A stretch of DNA of 64,000 bases from positions 1 to 64,000 of the forward strand of contig NZ_LDJL01000001.1 of the NCBI RefSeq assembly GCF_001431405.1. Reading direction: 5' to 3'. The DNA comes from Pseudoxanthomonas dokdonensis (GTDB taxonomy: Bacteria; Pseudomonadota; Gammaproteobacteria; Xanthomonadales; Xanthomonadaceae). The translations under genes and the position numbers were made by a program. How positions within the stretch are numbered: the stretch's first letter is position 1; every line of letters starts with the position of its first letter. The notes beneath the pieces are model-generated. The model had not been told where the DNA came from. It saw only the letters and a program-made list of their open reading frames with translations, and did no database searches. Positions 37,452 through 46,888 of this stretch are shown in pieces.

Positions 37452-38134
37452 TCGGCCAGATCCGCGGGGGAAATGTCGTCGAGCAGTTTGCCGTGGTCCA
37501 GGATCAGCACGCGCTTCTTCATCCGTTTCAGCAATGGCAGATCATGGCTGACCACCAGCACGCTGGTGCCGCGTTCGGGCATCGACGCGAACAGGGACAT
37601 GATTTCCGCCGCCAGGGTGGGGTCGAGGTTGCCGGTCGGTTCGTCGGCGACCAGCAAGCGCGGTTCGCTGACAATCGCCCGTGCGATGCCGACCCGCTGC
37701 TGCTCGCCGGCGGACAGCTGGGTTGGCAGTGCGTTCTCGCGGTGGCCCAGTCCCAGCCGGGCCAGCACTTCGCGCACCCGCTTGTTGATGTCGCCACGGC
37801 GATCGCCGCGCAGGATCAATGGCAGCGAGACGTTCTCGGCCACGCTGCGATCGGTCAGCAAGCGGTGGTCCTGGTAGACCGCGCCGACATCGCGCCGGTG
37901 GTTGGCAATGCGGCCGCCACGCACCTTCAGCAGGTTGCGCCCGGCAAACACCACTGCGCCACGACTGGGGCGTTCGCTGAGGTGGATGAGTTTCAGCAGC
38001 GTGCTTTTGCCAGCGCCGGAGTGACCGGTGACGAACAGCATTTCGCCTTCGGCGACGTCGAAGCTGACATCGCTGAGGGCTTCGTGGCCGCCGGGGTATT
38101 GCTTGCTGACGTTTTCAAATCGCAGGACGCTCAT
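37448..38134 (-). CDS. ftsE: Cell-division ATPase FtsE
   Basis: This is the ATP-binding partner of FtsX. The 228-residue ABC protein has Walker A GHSGAGKSTLL (about 37-47), the signature LSAGEQQRVGIARA (about 139-152) and Walker B LLVADEPTGNLD. It is first of a minus-strand unit ftsE-ftsX-response regulator-VOC. No rpoH follows, unlike in many gammaproteobacteria. Confidence 0.95.
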   Translation of the reverse strand: MSVLRFENVSKQYPGGHEALSDVSFDVAEGEMLFVTGHSGAGKSTLLKLIHLSERPSRGAVVFAGRNLLKVRGGRIANHRRDVGAVYQDHRLLTDRSVAENVSLPLILRGDRRGDINKRVREVLARLGLGHRENALPTQLSAGEQQRVGIARAIVSEPRLLVADEPTGNLDPTLAAEIMSLFASMPERGTSVLVVSHDLPLLKRMKKRVLILDHGKLLDDISPADLAE

Positions 38135-38236
38135 GGGCTGCGATTATGCAGGTGTTTGCCGGGCGAGCACAGGGCGCCGCCGGCAACCCTGCCGCTGCAT
38201 GGCAACGGCGAGCGTGGCGTCATCGATTGCCCAACA

Positions 38237-38257
38237 GGCCCGGAACGGATCCGGGCC
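38237..38257. terminator. Hairpin between rhlB and ftsE
   Basis: GGCCCGGA (38237-38244) pairs perfectly with TCCGGGCC (38250-38257) across a 5-nt loop, 10 bp past the rhlB stop. There is no T-run, so it may only stabilise the rhlB 3' end. Confidence 0.35.
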
Positions 38258-38266
38258 GTGCCGCAC

Positions 38267-39979
38267 TCAACCGCCAACCAGCGACTTGAGTCGACGTCCC
38301 AGCCGTCCCAGGAACGAGCCCGAACCATCGCTCTTGGCGGCGGGGGCTGGCTTGGCAGCGGCCTTCTTCTGCGCCGGCACGTGCTTGGTCTGCACCGGTT
38401 GCGCTGCTGCTTTGGCGTTGTTGTCGGTTGCGTTGGCGTTACCGCCTTCGACCGGTCGGCCGTGGCGACGACGACGACGCTTGCGCGGCGCGCGCTCGCC
38501 TTCAGTGGCCGGCGCACCGGTGCTGGCGGCCGGCGCCTGGGCCTGGGCAGCAACCGCGTGCCCGGCGCTGGCATCGGCGTCGGTGCTGGCGCTACGTGGT
38601 GGACGCGGCTTGCGCGGTTTGCCGTCCTTGCCTTCAGCGCTGCGACCTGCGCCACCACTGCGGCTGCGGCCACCGGCGGGTTTGCCACGGCCGCCACCAC
38701 GCCGCTGTTCGTCGGCGGCGCGCTGCTCGCGGGCTTCCTTGAAGATGGCGCCGACGCTTTCTTCCTCGTCGCCTTCCACGGCGGCCCGTTGCGGGCGCGG
38801 CAACGACGTCAGCAGTTCAGCGGTCACCGGTTCGACCGGGATCTTCTGATCGATATAGGCTTCGATGTCAGGCAGGCCCTGCGCGTAGATTTCGCAGGCA
38901 AAGCTGATCGCATCGCCCTCGGCGCCCAAGCGGGCGGTGCGGCCAATGCGGTGCACATAGTCTTCGGCGTCAAACGGCAGGTCGAAATTGTAGACGTGGC
39001 TGATGCCGTCGATATGCAGGCCGCGCGCGGCCACGTCGGTGGCGACCAGGATTTCCAGCTGGCCCTTCTGGAAGCGGTTGAGCAGGCTCTCGCGCTTTTT
39101 CTGCGGCACGTCGCCGGATAGCACGCCGACCCGGTAACCGTTCTTCTCCAGGGTGCGGGCGACCCGCTCGACCCAGGCCTTGGTGTTGACGAAGACCATG
39201 GTGCGGGCGCCTTCGCTGCGCGACAGCAGGCCCAGCAGCAATGGCAGCTTTTCTTCGTTGGCCGGGAAATACATCCGCTGGCGGACACGGTCGGCGGTAA
39301 TCGAATCGGTTTCGACCACCAGCTTTTCCGGCTCGTTCATGTGTTCGTAGGCCAGTTCCAGCACGCGATGGCTGAGGGTGGCGCTGAACAGCAGGGTCTG
39401 GCGGGTGGTGCGCTCGGGCATCCGCCGCAACAGGAAACGGATGTCCTTGATGAAGCCCAGGTCGAACATGCGGTCGGCTTCGTCCAGCACGCACACCTCG
39501 CAGGCGTGCAGGCTGACCACCTTGTGCTGCTTGACGTAATCGATCAGGCGGCCGGGGGTGGCGATGATGACGTCGACGCCTTCCTGCAGCAGCGCCCGCT
39601 GCTTGTCGTAATCAACGCCGCCGTAGACCAGCGCGAAGCGCAGCCCCACTTCAGCGCCGAACTTGACCGCATCCTTGTGAATCTGGATGGCCAGCTCGCG
39701 GGTCGGCGCCAGGATCAGCGCACGCGGGTCTTCGGGCTTGCGGTCGGCCAGCGCCGGACGGGTCAGCAGCCGGTTCATGACCGCGACCAGAAACGCCAGG
39801 GTCTTGCCGGTGCCGGTCTGGGCCTGGCCGGCCACATCGCCTCCGGGCAGGGCCACCGGCAGGGTCAACGCCTGGATCGGCGTGCAGCGGGTGAAGCCGG
39901 CTGCTTCCAGGCCGGACAGCAGGGCCGGATGCAGGTCGAAGGATGAAAATGCTACGTCGGTTAAGGGTTTATCGCTCAT
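38267..39979 (-). CDS. rhlB: DEAD-box RNA helicase RhlB with a long basic C-terminal tail
   Basis: RhlB unwinds RNA, typically as part of the RNA degradosome. The 570-residue protein has the Q motif, [25 protein letters not shown] and HRIGRTAR. The helicase core ends near residue 385. The remaining 185 residues are low-complexity, rich in Arg, Gly, Lys, Ala and Pro (for example [11 protein letters not shown]), well beyond E. coli RhlB (421 residues), and suit RNA or RNase E binding. GAAGAAAG precedes the ATG. It is divergent from trxA in the conserved rhlB-trxA-rho cluster. Confidence 0.92.
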   Translation of the reverse strand: MSDKPLTDVAFSSFDLHPALLSGLEAAGFTRCTPIQALTLPVALPGGDVAGQAQTGTGKTLAFLVAVMNRLLTRPALADRKPEDPRALILAPTRELAIQIHKDAVKFGAEVGLRFALVYGGVDYDKQRALLQEGVDVIIATPGRLIDYVKQHKVVSLHACEVCVLDEADRMFDLGFIKDIRFLLRRMPERTTRQTLLFSATLSHRVLELAYEHMNEPEKLVVETDSITADRVRQRMYFPANEEKLPLLLGLLSRSEGARTMVFVNTKAWVERVARTLEKNGYRVGVLSGDVPQKKRESLLNRFQKGQLEILVATDVAARGLHIDGISHVYNFDLPFDAEDYVHRIGRTARLGAEGDAISFACEIYAQGLPDIEAYIDQKIPVEPVTAELLTSLPRPQRAAVEGDEEESVGAIFKEAREQRAADEQRRGGGRGKPAGGRSRSGGAGRSAEGKDGKPRKPRPPRSASTDADASAGHAVAAQAQAPAASTGAPATEGERAPRKRRRRRHGRPVEGGNANATDNNAKAAAQPVQTKHVPAQKKAAAKPAPAAKSDGSGSFLGRLGRRLKSLVGG

Positions 39980-40198
39980 GCTTTCTTCTTTGCGGCGCAG
40001 CCAGGTGGCGTGCACCTGTGCGCGTGAAATTGCGGGGGGATCTGCTTGCATCGCTTCGGTCGGCGTCGCACACTGCATCCCACATGCCGGGTCGCGCGGC
40101 CCTTGATTTCGCCACGCAACGCCCCAGTTTACCGCAATAGTGCCGGCCAGCCCGGCCAAATCCGTCCGCAGTGCCTGCGGACCCTGCAGGAGACCCCA

Positions 40199-40540
40199 GT
40201 GAGCGATAAAGTAACCCACGTCGGCGACGCCGATTTCGACGCCGCCGTTTTGCAGTCCGATCAGCCCGTGCTGGTGGACTTCTGGGCCGAATGGTGCGGC
40301 CCGTGCAAGATGATTGCCCCGGTCCTGGACGAGCTGGCCGACGCCTACGACGGCAAGGTCAAGATCGTCAAACTGAACGTGGACGACAACCGCGCCACCG
40401 CCATCAAGTACCACGTGCGCTCGATTCCGATGCTGCTGCTGTTCAAGGACGGCCAGATCCAGGGCACCCAGATCGGTGCCGTCGGCAAGGGTCAGCTGAC
40501 CCAGATGATCGACAAGGGCCTGGGCGCGCAGAGCGCCTGA
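40199..40540 (+). CDS. trxA: Thioredoxin 1
   Basis: This cytoplasmic disulphide reductase has the WCGPCKM active site (about residues 33-39) and the conserved cis-proline in RSIPMLLLF. Length is 113 residues. Translation starts at GTG, with AGGAGA 5 bp upstream. It lies between rhlB (divergent) and rho (downstream), the arrangement known from E. coli. Confidence 0.96.
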   Translation: MSDKVTHVGDADFDAAVLQSDQPVLVDFWAEWCGPCKMIAPVLDELADAYDGKVKIVKLNVDDNRATAIKYHVRSIPMLLLFKDGQIQGTQIGAVGKGQLTQMIDKGLGAQSA

Positions 40541-40597
40541 GCCGCCGGCCGGCCGGCCGGGCCGGCTGAATCTGCTGCAACACCCACCGCGCGGCGC

Positions 40598-40625
40598 TTG
40601 CCGTCGTCGCGGTGACAGTGATAGT
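40598..40625 (+). promoter_or_regulatory. Candidate rho promoter
   Basis: TTGCCG (40598-40603) and GATAGT (40620-40625) lie 16 bp apart in the trxA-rho gap. The -10 is inside a small inverted repeat (TGACA-N7-TGTCA). A start near 40632 would leave a leader of about 100 nt. Confidence 0.4.
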
Positions 40626-40656
40626 GTCATTGCATCCGGCGCGATTCAGGGCGCCG

Positions 40657-40698
40657 CACCCCTTCTGAGAACCCACTCTCCCAGCCATCGCCCGCAGC
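40657..40698 (+). promoter_or_regulatory. C-rich, G-poor leader segment, possible rut-like site of rho
   Basis: A hand count gives 22 C and 6 G in these 42 nt, unusual in this GC-balanced sequence. C-over-G bubbles mark Rho utilisation sites, and rho of E. coli is known to autoregulate by termination in its own leader. The same mechanism here is an inference. Confidence 0.4.
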
Positions 40699-40734
40699 TT
40701 TGCAGGCGCTCGCCCCTTAGCGAGGAATCGCAAC

Positions 40735-42501
40735 TTGTCCGACAGTACCAACGAAACCGGCGCCCCAGCCGAGAAGCGCGTGCGCAAGCCACGTGCCACC
40801 AAGGCCACCAGCAAGACCGCTGCCAAGACCACTACCGCCACTGACGCCGCCAGCGATGCGCCGGCCGCGCCGAAGTCCGGCGCCAGCGACAACCACGACA
40901 CCCCTGCCACGACCAGCGCGCCCAAGCCGGCGCCGGCGGCAGCCGAGTCCGCGCCCGCGAGCAGCGCCGCGCCAGCCCAGAATGCGACGGCCGAATCCGG
41001 CTCCGGTTCCGGCCAGGGCGACAACGGCGGCGACCAGGGCGGCAGGCAGCAGGATGGCGACGGCCAGGGCCAGCGCTTCAACGGCAACAACAACAACCGC
41101 CGCGACCGGTTCCGCAATCGCCGCGACCGCAACCGCGACCGCCAGGGTGGCGGTGGTGGCCAGAACGACGGCCTGCCCAGCGACAACAATGACAACCAGC
41201 CGCCGCGCACTCCGCCCAGCGTGCCGGAAGGCTTTCCGCAGTACTCGCTCAGCGATCTGAAGAAGATGCCGGCGCACAAGCTGCTGGAAATCTCCGAGCA
41301 GCTCAACATCCACGAAGGCGTCGCCCGTGCCCGCAAGCAGGACGTGATCTTTGCGGTGCTGAAGGTGCTGACCCGCCATGGCGAAGGCGTCGCCGCCGAC
41401 GGCGTGCTGGAAATCCTGCCAGACGGTTTCGGTTTCCTGCGCGCGCTGGAAGCCAGCTACCTGGCCGGCCCGGACGATGTCTACATCAGCCCCAGCCAGA
41501 TCCGCCGCTTCAACCTGCGCACCGGCGATCACCTGTCCGGCCGCATCCGCTGGCCGAAGGACGGCGAGCGCTATTTCGCCCTGTCGATGGTCGACACCAT
41601 CAATGGCGAACCGCTGGAAGCCAGCAAGAACAAGGTGCTGTTCGAGAACCTGACCCCGTTGTTCCCGCGTCGTCGTTTCACCCTGGAACGCGGCAACGGC
41701 TCCAGCGAAGACATCGCCGGCCGCATCCTCGACCTGATGGCGCCGCAGGGCAAGGGCCAGCGCGCCTTGATCGTCAGCCCGCCGAAGGCCGGCAAGACCA
41801 TCATGATGCAGCAGATTGCCACTGCCATCACCACCAACCACCCGGACGTACACTTGATCGTGCTGCTGGTCGACGAGCGTCCGGAAGAAGTGACCGAAAT
41901 GCAGCGCACGGTGCGCGGCGAAGTGGTCAGCTCGACCTTCGACGAACCGGCCGCGCGCCACGTGCAGGTCGCGGAAATGGTGATCGAGCGGGCCAAGCGC
42001 CTGGTCGAGCACAAGAAGGACGTGGTGATCATGCTCGACTCGATCACCCGCCTGGCCCGCGCCTATAACAACGTGGTGCCGAGCTCGGGCAAGGTCCTGA
42101 CCGGTGGTGTCGATGCCAATGCACTGCATCGCCCGAAGCGCTTTTTCGGCGCCGCTCGCAACGTCGAGGAAGGTGGCAGCCTGACCATCATCGCCACCGC
42201 GCTGGTCGAAACCGGCAGCAAGATGGATGAAGTGATCTACGAAGAGTTCAAGGGCACCGGCAACAGCGAAGTGCATTTGAACCGTCGCATCACCGAAAAG
42301 CGCGTCTACCCGGCCATCGACATCAACCGCTCCGGCACCCGCCGCGAGGACTTGTTGATCGAACCGGAACTGCTGCAGAAGATCTGGATCCTGCGCAAGC
42401 TGCTGCACCCGATGGACGAAATCGCGGCGATGGAGTTCCTGTTGGACAAGATGAAGAACACCAAGTCCAACGACGAATTCTTCAGCTCGATGAAACGCTG
42501 A
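40735..42501 (+). CDS. rho: Transcription termination factor Rho with a long disordered N-terminal extension
   Basis: Rho is a hexameric RNA-dependent ATPase that ends transcripts lacking intrinsic terminators. The 588-residue protein has the canonical N-terminal domain from about residue 170 ([17 protein letters not shown]), RNA-binding GFGFLR, the P-loop SPPKAGKT and the Q/R-loop region [12 protein letters not shown]. Residues 1-169 are a low-complexity extension: Ala/Pro/Thr-rich first, then Gly/Gln/Asn, then an Arg/Asn/Asp patch (about 113-136). E. coli Rho (419 residues) lacks it. The start is TTG, after GCGAGGA. Confidence 0.95.
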   Translation: MSDSTNETGAPAEKRVRKPRATKATSKTAAKTTTATDAASDAPAAPKSGASDNHDTPATTSAPKPAPAAAESAPASSAAPAQNATAESGSGSGQGDNGGDQGGRQQDGDGQGQRFNGNNNNRRDRFRNRRDRNRDRQGGGGGQNDGLPSDNNDNQPPRTPPSVPEGFPQYSLSDLKKMPAHKLLEISEQLNIHEGVARARKQDVIFAVLKVLTRHGEGVAADGVLEILPDGFGFLRALEASYLAGPDDVYISPSQIRRFNLRTGDHLSGRIRWPKDGERYFALSMVDTINGEPLEASKNKVLFENLTPLFPRRRFTLERGNGSSEDIAGRILDLMAPQGKGQRALIVSPPKAGKTIMMQQIATAITTNHPDVHLIVLLVDERPEEVTEMQRTVRGEVVSSTFDEPAARHVQVAEMVIERAKRLVEHKKDVVIMLDSITRLARAYNNVVPSSGKVLTGGVDANALHRPKRFFGAARNVEEGGSLTIIATALVETGSKMDEVIYEEFKGTGNSEVHLNRRITEKRVYPAIDINRSGTRREDLLIEPELLQKIWILRKLLHPMDEIAAMEFLLDKMKNTKSNDEFFSSMKR

Positions 42502-42523
42502 GGTCAGTCGCCAGCAAACAGAA

Positions 42524-42547
42524 AGCCCCGCGATTGCGGGGCTTTTT
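42524..42547 (+). terminator. Rho-independent terminator after rho
   Basis: AGCCCCGC (42524-42531) pairs with GCGGGGCT (42536-42543) over a GATT loop and is followed by T residues. The convergent regulator gene ends 46 bp away. Confidence 0.9.
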
Positions 42548-42592
42548 CATGCTGGCGCACTACGACGTCAACGCCGCTGCATCAACCCGCCG

Positions 42593-44611
42593 TCACCGGC
42601 ACTGGAAATCGTCGACGCCGACCGGCGCGCAGCCATCGCCCCAGCGACCGCTCTGGCGCCAGTAATCCACCACCCCGGCCTGGCGCAGCAAGCGCTTGAA
42701 ATCCGGATGCGCCCGCAACCCGGAATACGGCGCGTTCCAGAACGCGACGTAGGGATATTGCGCCATGCCGCCGCTTTCGAACCCGTCCTGGGCCTGCAGG
42801 TAGCGGCGTAAACCGACAACCGCCAACTCTGTGTCACCCAGTGCGTCGGCAACGTTGAACGCTACGTAGACCGAATAAGCGTCAGCATCGGCAATCGGTT
42901 GTTCCAGCTCATGACGCACGCGTGCCAGCATGGCCTCGGGCCGGTCCAGCAGGTTGCCCAGTTCGCGGAAAAAGGGGGTGTCCAATGCCTGGTTCTGCTT
43001 GATCAGGCGCCGATGCAGTTGCCTCAATTCGGCCACGCCACCAGGCCGTTGTGACGCCAACTGGCGGAAGAAGGCAAGATAGTCCGGCTCGGCCTGGCTG
43101 CCTTCAAGTTGCCGCCCACGTTGATACTCCGCTTCGGCATCCTGATAGCGGCGGGCGGCGGTGTAGTCATATTGCAGGTCGCGTGACAGGAACAGCGCCA
43201 TCGGCTCGACCGCGCGCGCCTGTTCGACCAGGCTGATGGTGTCCTGCAGATGGCCGACCGCATAAATCATGTAGGCGTAGTCCCAGATGCGCTCCTTGCT
43301 CGGCGGCCCGCCATCGACCACCTGCTTGGCCAGGGTGATGGCTTCGGCGCGCTTGCCGGCACGCCACAAGGCGTTGGCGCGATCACGTTTGGCGATCCAG
43401 CTGTCCGGGGACAGCGTCGCGATATCGGCGCGCACCTGCAAGGCTTCGCTACGCAAGCTCGCCGCCTGTGGATCACCCAGTTCATTGGCCAGCGCGTTGA
43501 GCGAGACCGCCAGCGCGTCACGGCACAGCACGCAATGCGGATCCAATGCCACCATCTCGCGGGCCAGCTGCAGTCTTTCGCGGTCGTGCTGGAAATCGAA
43601 CAGTTCGCGCATGCCGATGCCGCGCCAGCGCAGGAAGCGCTCGTACGCTTCGACGTTGGTGCTGCCGCCTTGCTGGCGATTGAAGCGGGCCACGTCCAGC
43701 TTGACGCTCAGTGCCTGCGCAACCTGGCGGGAGATCTCTTCCTGGACCGCGAATACATCGCGCAGCTCGCGGGCATAGATCTGCGACCACAGCTGGCTGC
43801 CATCGTCAGCACGGACGAGCTGCGCAGCGACCCGCAGGTGCCCGCCATCGCGGCGTACGCTGCCTTTGAGCAGGTAAGCGACCCCCAGTTTCCGGCCGAT
43901 GCCGGGCACATCCTCATGCCGGTCGCGGAAGGAAAAGCTGGAGGCACGCCCGACCACCCGCAGGCCCGGCGCCTGCGCCAGCTGGTTGAGGATCTCCTCG
44001 GCCAGTCCGTCGGCCAGATAGCCCTGGTCGCGGCGGCGCGAAAGGTCCGCGAACGGCAGCACTGCCAGCGAAGGCACGGCTGCCGGGACGTTCGACGAGT
44101 GCGAAGCAATGCTGTCTGCGCCAGGCTGGCGGGTAAAGAGGCCGGCCACTGCCAGCAGCAGAATGGCTGCCAGCGCAGCCAGCCAGCGCCAGCGTGGTCC
44201 TGTATCCGGCAAAGCCGTCACCGCTCGCGGGTCGCTGTACTCAGCCGCGCCGGTATCCGCTGCGATGTCCGGATCCGGGGCAGTCACTTCGGTCGCGGGC
44301 AAATCGAAGCGATAACCGACCCCATAGATTGTCCGCAGCAGGCGCGGGTGCGTTGCGTCTTCGCCCAGCGCCTGCCGGAGCAGGCTCATGATCCGGTTCA
44401 AGACGCTCTGGGTGACATGCCGATGGCCCCAGATCCGGTCCAGGATCTGCTCGCGGGTGAACACCTGCCCGGGCGAGCCGGCCAGCAACGCCAGCACCGC
44501 GAACGCCTTCGGCTCCAACGCCTGCACCGCACCATCACGCAGCAAGCGCTGGCCAGCAAAGTCGATGACCACATCGTCGAAGGCGAGTCTGGACGCAGCA
44601 GGTGGCGACAC
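42593..44611 (-). CDS. CadC-like membrane regulator with winged helix and TPR-type periplasmic part
   Basis: The 672-residue protein has an OmpR/PhoB-type winged helix at about 8-105 (ALEPKAFAVLALLAGSPG, then LLRTIYGVGYRF) and a single transmembrane helix at about 142-163. The likely periplasmic region starts with a TolB/FlgO-like module (SLAVLPFADLS, about 180) and continues as TPR-like helices. This is the CadC/ToxR plan: DNA binding in the cytoplasm, sensing outside, no phosphorelay. Translation starts at GTG 44611 behind GGAGGAGAG. The target is unknown; the divergent DUF2306 gene is an obvious candidate. Confidence 0.82.
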   Translation of the reverse strand: MSPPAASRLAFDDVVIDFAGQRLLRDGAVQALEPKAFAVLALLAGSPGQVFTREQILDRIWGHRHVTQSVLNRIMSLLRQALGEDATHPRLLRTIYGVGYRFDLPATEVTAPDPDIAADTGAAEYSDPRAVTALPDTGPRWRWLAALAAILLLAVAGLFTRQPGADSIASHSSNVPAAVPSLAVLPFADLSRRRDQGYLADGLAEEILNQLAQAPGLRVVGRASSFSFRDRHEDVPGIGRKLGVAYLLKGSVRRDGGHLRVAAQLVRADDGSQLWSQIYARELRDVFAVQEEISRQVAQALSVKLDVARFNRQQGGSTNVEAYERFLRWRGIGMRELFDFQHDRERLQLAREMVALDPHCVLCRDALAVSLNALANELGDPQAASLRSEALQVRADIATLSPDSWIAKRDRANALWRAGKRAEAITLAKQVVDGGPPSKERIWDYAYMIYAVGHLQDTISLVEQARAVEPMALFLSRDLQYDYTAARRYQDAEAEYQRGRQLEGSQAEPDYLAFFRQLASQRPGGVAELRQLHRRLIKQNQALDTPFFRELGNLLDRPEAMLARVRHELEQPIADADAYSVYVAFNVADALGDTELAVVGLRRYLQAQDGFESGGMAQYPYVAFWNAPYSGLRAHPDFKRLLRQAGVVDYWRQSGRWGDGCAPVGVDDFQCR

Positions 44612-44806
44612 CTCTCCTCCGGCGCAACGGGGCCGGCAAAAGTATAGGCACAAAGCGCGCCGCGACGCCGCGCTTCGCCGGACGCGACTGCTGTTGGATG
44701 TCACTGCCCGGCCATGGGCATCCCTGCGACTTTCCTGCGACTGGCCTGAGGACTTGCCACTGCGGCGGTGCCAGGCTGCCGGTCGCCAGCCCTACGGAGC
44801 AGTGCC

Positions 44807-45673
44807 ATGTCCAAGCAGCAAAAAGCGCGCCTGCCAGCAGCGACCGGGGCGCCGGTATTCGAAGATGTGGTTATTCATTGGCTGGGGCGTTTCCTGCGTC
44901 TGGCGACCTGGCTTGGACTGGCTGGCTTCGGCCTGTACATCGCCTTGCGCGCCACTGGCCGGACGCCTGCCAATTTCAGTCAATGGCGTGCACTGATCGA
45001 GCGGCTGCCGATGCATACCGCATCGGAGTGGATCGCCAACATCGGCATCGGCGTCCATTTCCTGGCGGGCATGATCCTGGTACTGGCCTGGCCGATCCTG
45101 TTCTCAGCCCGCATCCGCGCCGAGCATCGGCTCGTCCACCGCTGGACCGGTCGCGTCTATGTCAGCGCGGCGCTGCTGGCCGGCGGTGGCGGCCTGTCGT
45201 TCATCCTTGGCCATGGCGCCTATGTCCCGGCCGCATCGGTTGCCTTCGGCATCTGGGGCGCGCTGATGATGTCGAGTGCGGTGATGGCATTCGTGCACGC
45301 GCGCGCTAGACGTTTCAGCCAGCACCGGGCCTGGGCCATCCGCCTGTTCGCGCTGGTGCTGGGCTCGTGGCTGTTCGATCTGGAGTTCAGGGCCTGGAAG
45401 GATCTTGCCGGCGGGGTCGGGATTGGCAGCGGCGACACGATGGGGCCGTTCGACCATGCCATCCTGTATCTGTTCTTCGTCCCCAATCTGCTGGTCGCCG
45501 AATGCTGCATCCGCAACCTGCACCGGCCCAGCCGTTGGCCAGCGGCCTTCAGATGGCCGGCCCGGCTGCTGCTTGCCGCCGCCGCGCTCGTATTCGCCTA
45601 CGCAATCATCGTGGTCAGTGCCACCCAGGGCGGCAAATACGGCAAACATCTGCTGTCGTTGTTTGCCGGCTGA
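44807..45673 (+). CDS. DUF2306 multi-pass membrane protein
   Basis: The 288-residue inner-membrane protein has about eight hydrophobic segments. The DUF2306 core (about 90-225) contains HRWTGRVYVSAALLAGG and the conserved HRAWAIR. The function of the family is unknown. ACGGAGC precedes the ATG. It is divergent from the CadC-like regulator. Its last 36 codons lie in a sequence that occurs again 1.45 kb downstream, fused to another gene fragment. Confidence 0.78.
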   Translation: MSKQQKARLPAATGAPVFEDVVIHWLGRFLRLATWLGLAGFGLYIALRATGRTPANFSQWRALIERLPMHTASEWIANIGIGVHFLAGMILVLAWPILFSARIRAEHRLVHRWTGRVYVSAALLAGGGGLSFILGHGAYVPAASVAFGIWGALMMSSAVMAFVHARARRFSQHRAWAIRLFALVLGSWLFDLEFRAWKDLAGGVGIGSGDTMGPFDHAILYLFFVPNLLVAECCIRNLHRPSRWPAAFRWPARLLLAAAALVFAYAIIVVSATQGGKYGKHLLSLFAG

Positions 45674-45877
45674 TCCAGTGCCGCCTGCCGGCACTGGACG
45701 GCGCTGCATGCACCGCCCGATGAGTCACCCGGCGACGTGTGTCTGGCACGGGACACGATGCAGTTAAAAAAAGCCCCGCGATTGCGGGGCCTTTTTGCAT
45801 TATGCGTGAGCGGTCATCGCCTCAGCCGTTGTCGACCGCCGCCCTCCGCAACTTGAGCGTCCCCGTCCGTCTTGATC
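45567..45877. repeat. Direct repeat, left copy (DUF2306 3' end, terminator, gene tail)
   Basis: These about 310 bp match 47022-47331 with about 20 differences by hand count (roughly 93% identity). They comprise the last 36 codons of the DUF2306 gene, a palindrome (45675-45697), a rho-independent terminator, and about 50 bp that match the 3' end of the right-hand TonB-C-like gene. Here that last part is a non-coding remnant beyond the stop of the left-hand gene. Confidence 0.88.
45765..45796. terminator. Bidirectional terminator (left copy)
   Basis: GCCCCGC (45773-45779) pairs with GCGGGGC (45784-45790), with seven A residues before and CTTTTT after. It serves the DUF2306 gene on the plus strand and the TonB-C-like gene on the minus strand. 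Confidence 0.88.
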
Positions 45878-45892
45878 ATGACGCGACATAAA

Positions 45893-46774
45893 CTACTGGT
45901 CACCAGGCTGCAATTCACTCAGCAGGCGCAGGCCGCCTTGATCTTGCATGTAAATACCATTTGATGCCAACGCATCCGGTGAAAAGCCCTCATGACGATG
46001 CTGCTCTGGCCATGGATTTTCGGCGCGCGGACCCGGAACATAGGAAACCCAGCCGTCCGCATCTTCATCATCCCCCCACATTGCGAATTCAATAGGGACT
46101 CTGGCCACACGATAATCCATCTCGGAATCGTCCATGTCGGCAGGCATGAGAAACCGCCATTTCCTCGCGGCAGCGATTGCATTGCGGGCAAAGAGCTCGC
46201 GCCATTGCTGCATCTGCTTCTCACTGTTCGCCAATGCCCTCAAGTTGACCTGCTCCGCAATCACATCCTGGACCTGACCGTCTTTGCCAATCTTGAGGAG
46301 CAGATAAGTAGTGGCTCTTGCTCCTGCCATTGCCATTTGCCCTGGATAGACTGGGGGCTTGAGCTTTCCATCCGCACGAATATCTTCCTTTTCTTCAAGA
46401 ACTGGCGGAAAACTGGCGCCAGCGATACGGACTTCATAGTTGTTCTTATCGTCAGCTTTCGCAACGACACGCAAGGACATCTGGTTGCGCAGGACTGTGT
46501 TGGGCCCGACGATTGCATTAGGCAACGCCGTAACATCGAACTTCCAGGCTCTGATACTCTTATCGAGAAAGCCCTGGACGCTTTGCGGAACTTTATCCAA
46601 GGAGTTCAAGTGATAGCTTTTCACCTCTCCCAACAAGTCCACATCAATAGTGCCTGTAAGCAGAATACTGGCTTCAATCTGCTTGATCAGATCAGACTTG
46701 CCTGCAGCGGAGGCATCAGCGGATCCACACAGAACCCACATCATCAAGAGCAAACCAGTCCATGCCTTGATCAT
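45893..46774 (-). CDS. Secreted TonB-C-like protein, left (diverged) copy
   Basis: The 293-residue product has a signal peptide (GLLLMMWVLCGSADASA, cleavage near ASA-AGK) and a C-terminal half resembling the TonB C-terminal fold (PPVYPGQMAMAGA, then DGQVQDVIAEQVNL and AARKWRF). There is no proline-rich linker or retained anchor, so it is not a normal TonB. It is a paralogue of the gene at 47276-48106 (shared FLDKSIRAWKF/FLDENIRQWKF, DVIAEQVNL, YVPGPR, GFSPDAL), but coding identity is low. GC in one 120-bp sample is about 52%, below its surroundings. The start is ATG 46774, or 46783 three codons earlier. Its stop lies beside a remnant of the other copy's 3' end. Confidence 0.75.
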   Translation of the reverse strand: MIKAWTGLLLMMWVLCGSADASAAGKSDLIKQIEASILLTGTIDVDLLGEVKSYHLNSLDKVPQSVQGFLDKSIRAWKFDVTALPNAIVGPNTVLRNQMSLRVVAKADDKNNYEVRIAGASFPPVLEEKEDIRADGKLKPPVYPGQMAMAGARATTYLLLKIGKDGQVQDVIAEQVNLRALANSEKQMQQWRELFARNAIAAARKWRFLMPADMDDSEMDYRVARVPIEFAMWGDDEDADGWVSYVPGPRAENPWPEQHRHEGFSPDALASNGIYMQDQGGLRLLSELQPGDQ

Positions 46775-46888
46775 CACATTCATCCATAAGTTCGTCCGAG
46801 GACCAGCGTTATAGCAGCAACATGACCGGCAGTCCTCACACTTTTGCCTTGCCATTGCAGTACATGGAGGCTCCCCCGCTTCGACCAT

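Noticed and set aside
40545-40566. GGCCGGCC-rich run after trxA as a terminator
   Set aside because: It is self-complementary but has no defined stem-loop or T-run; I do not call it.
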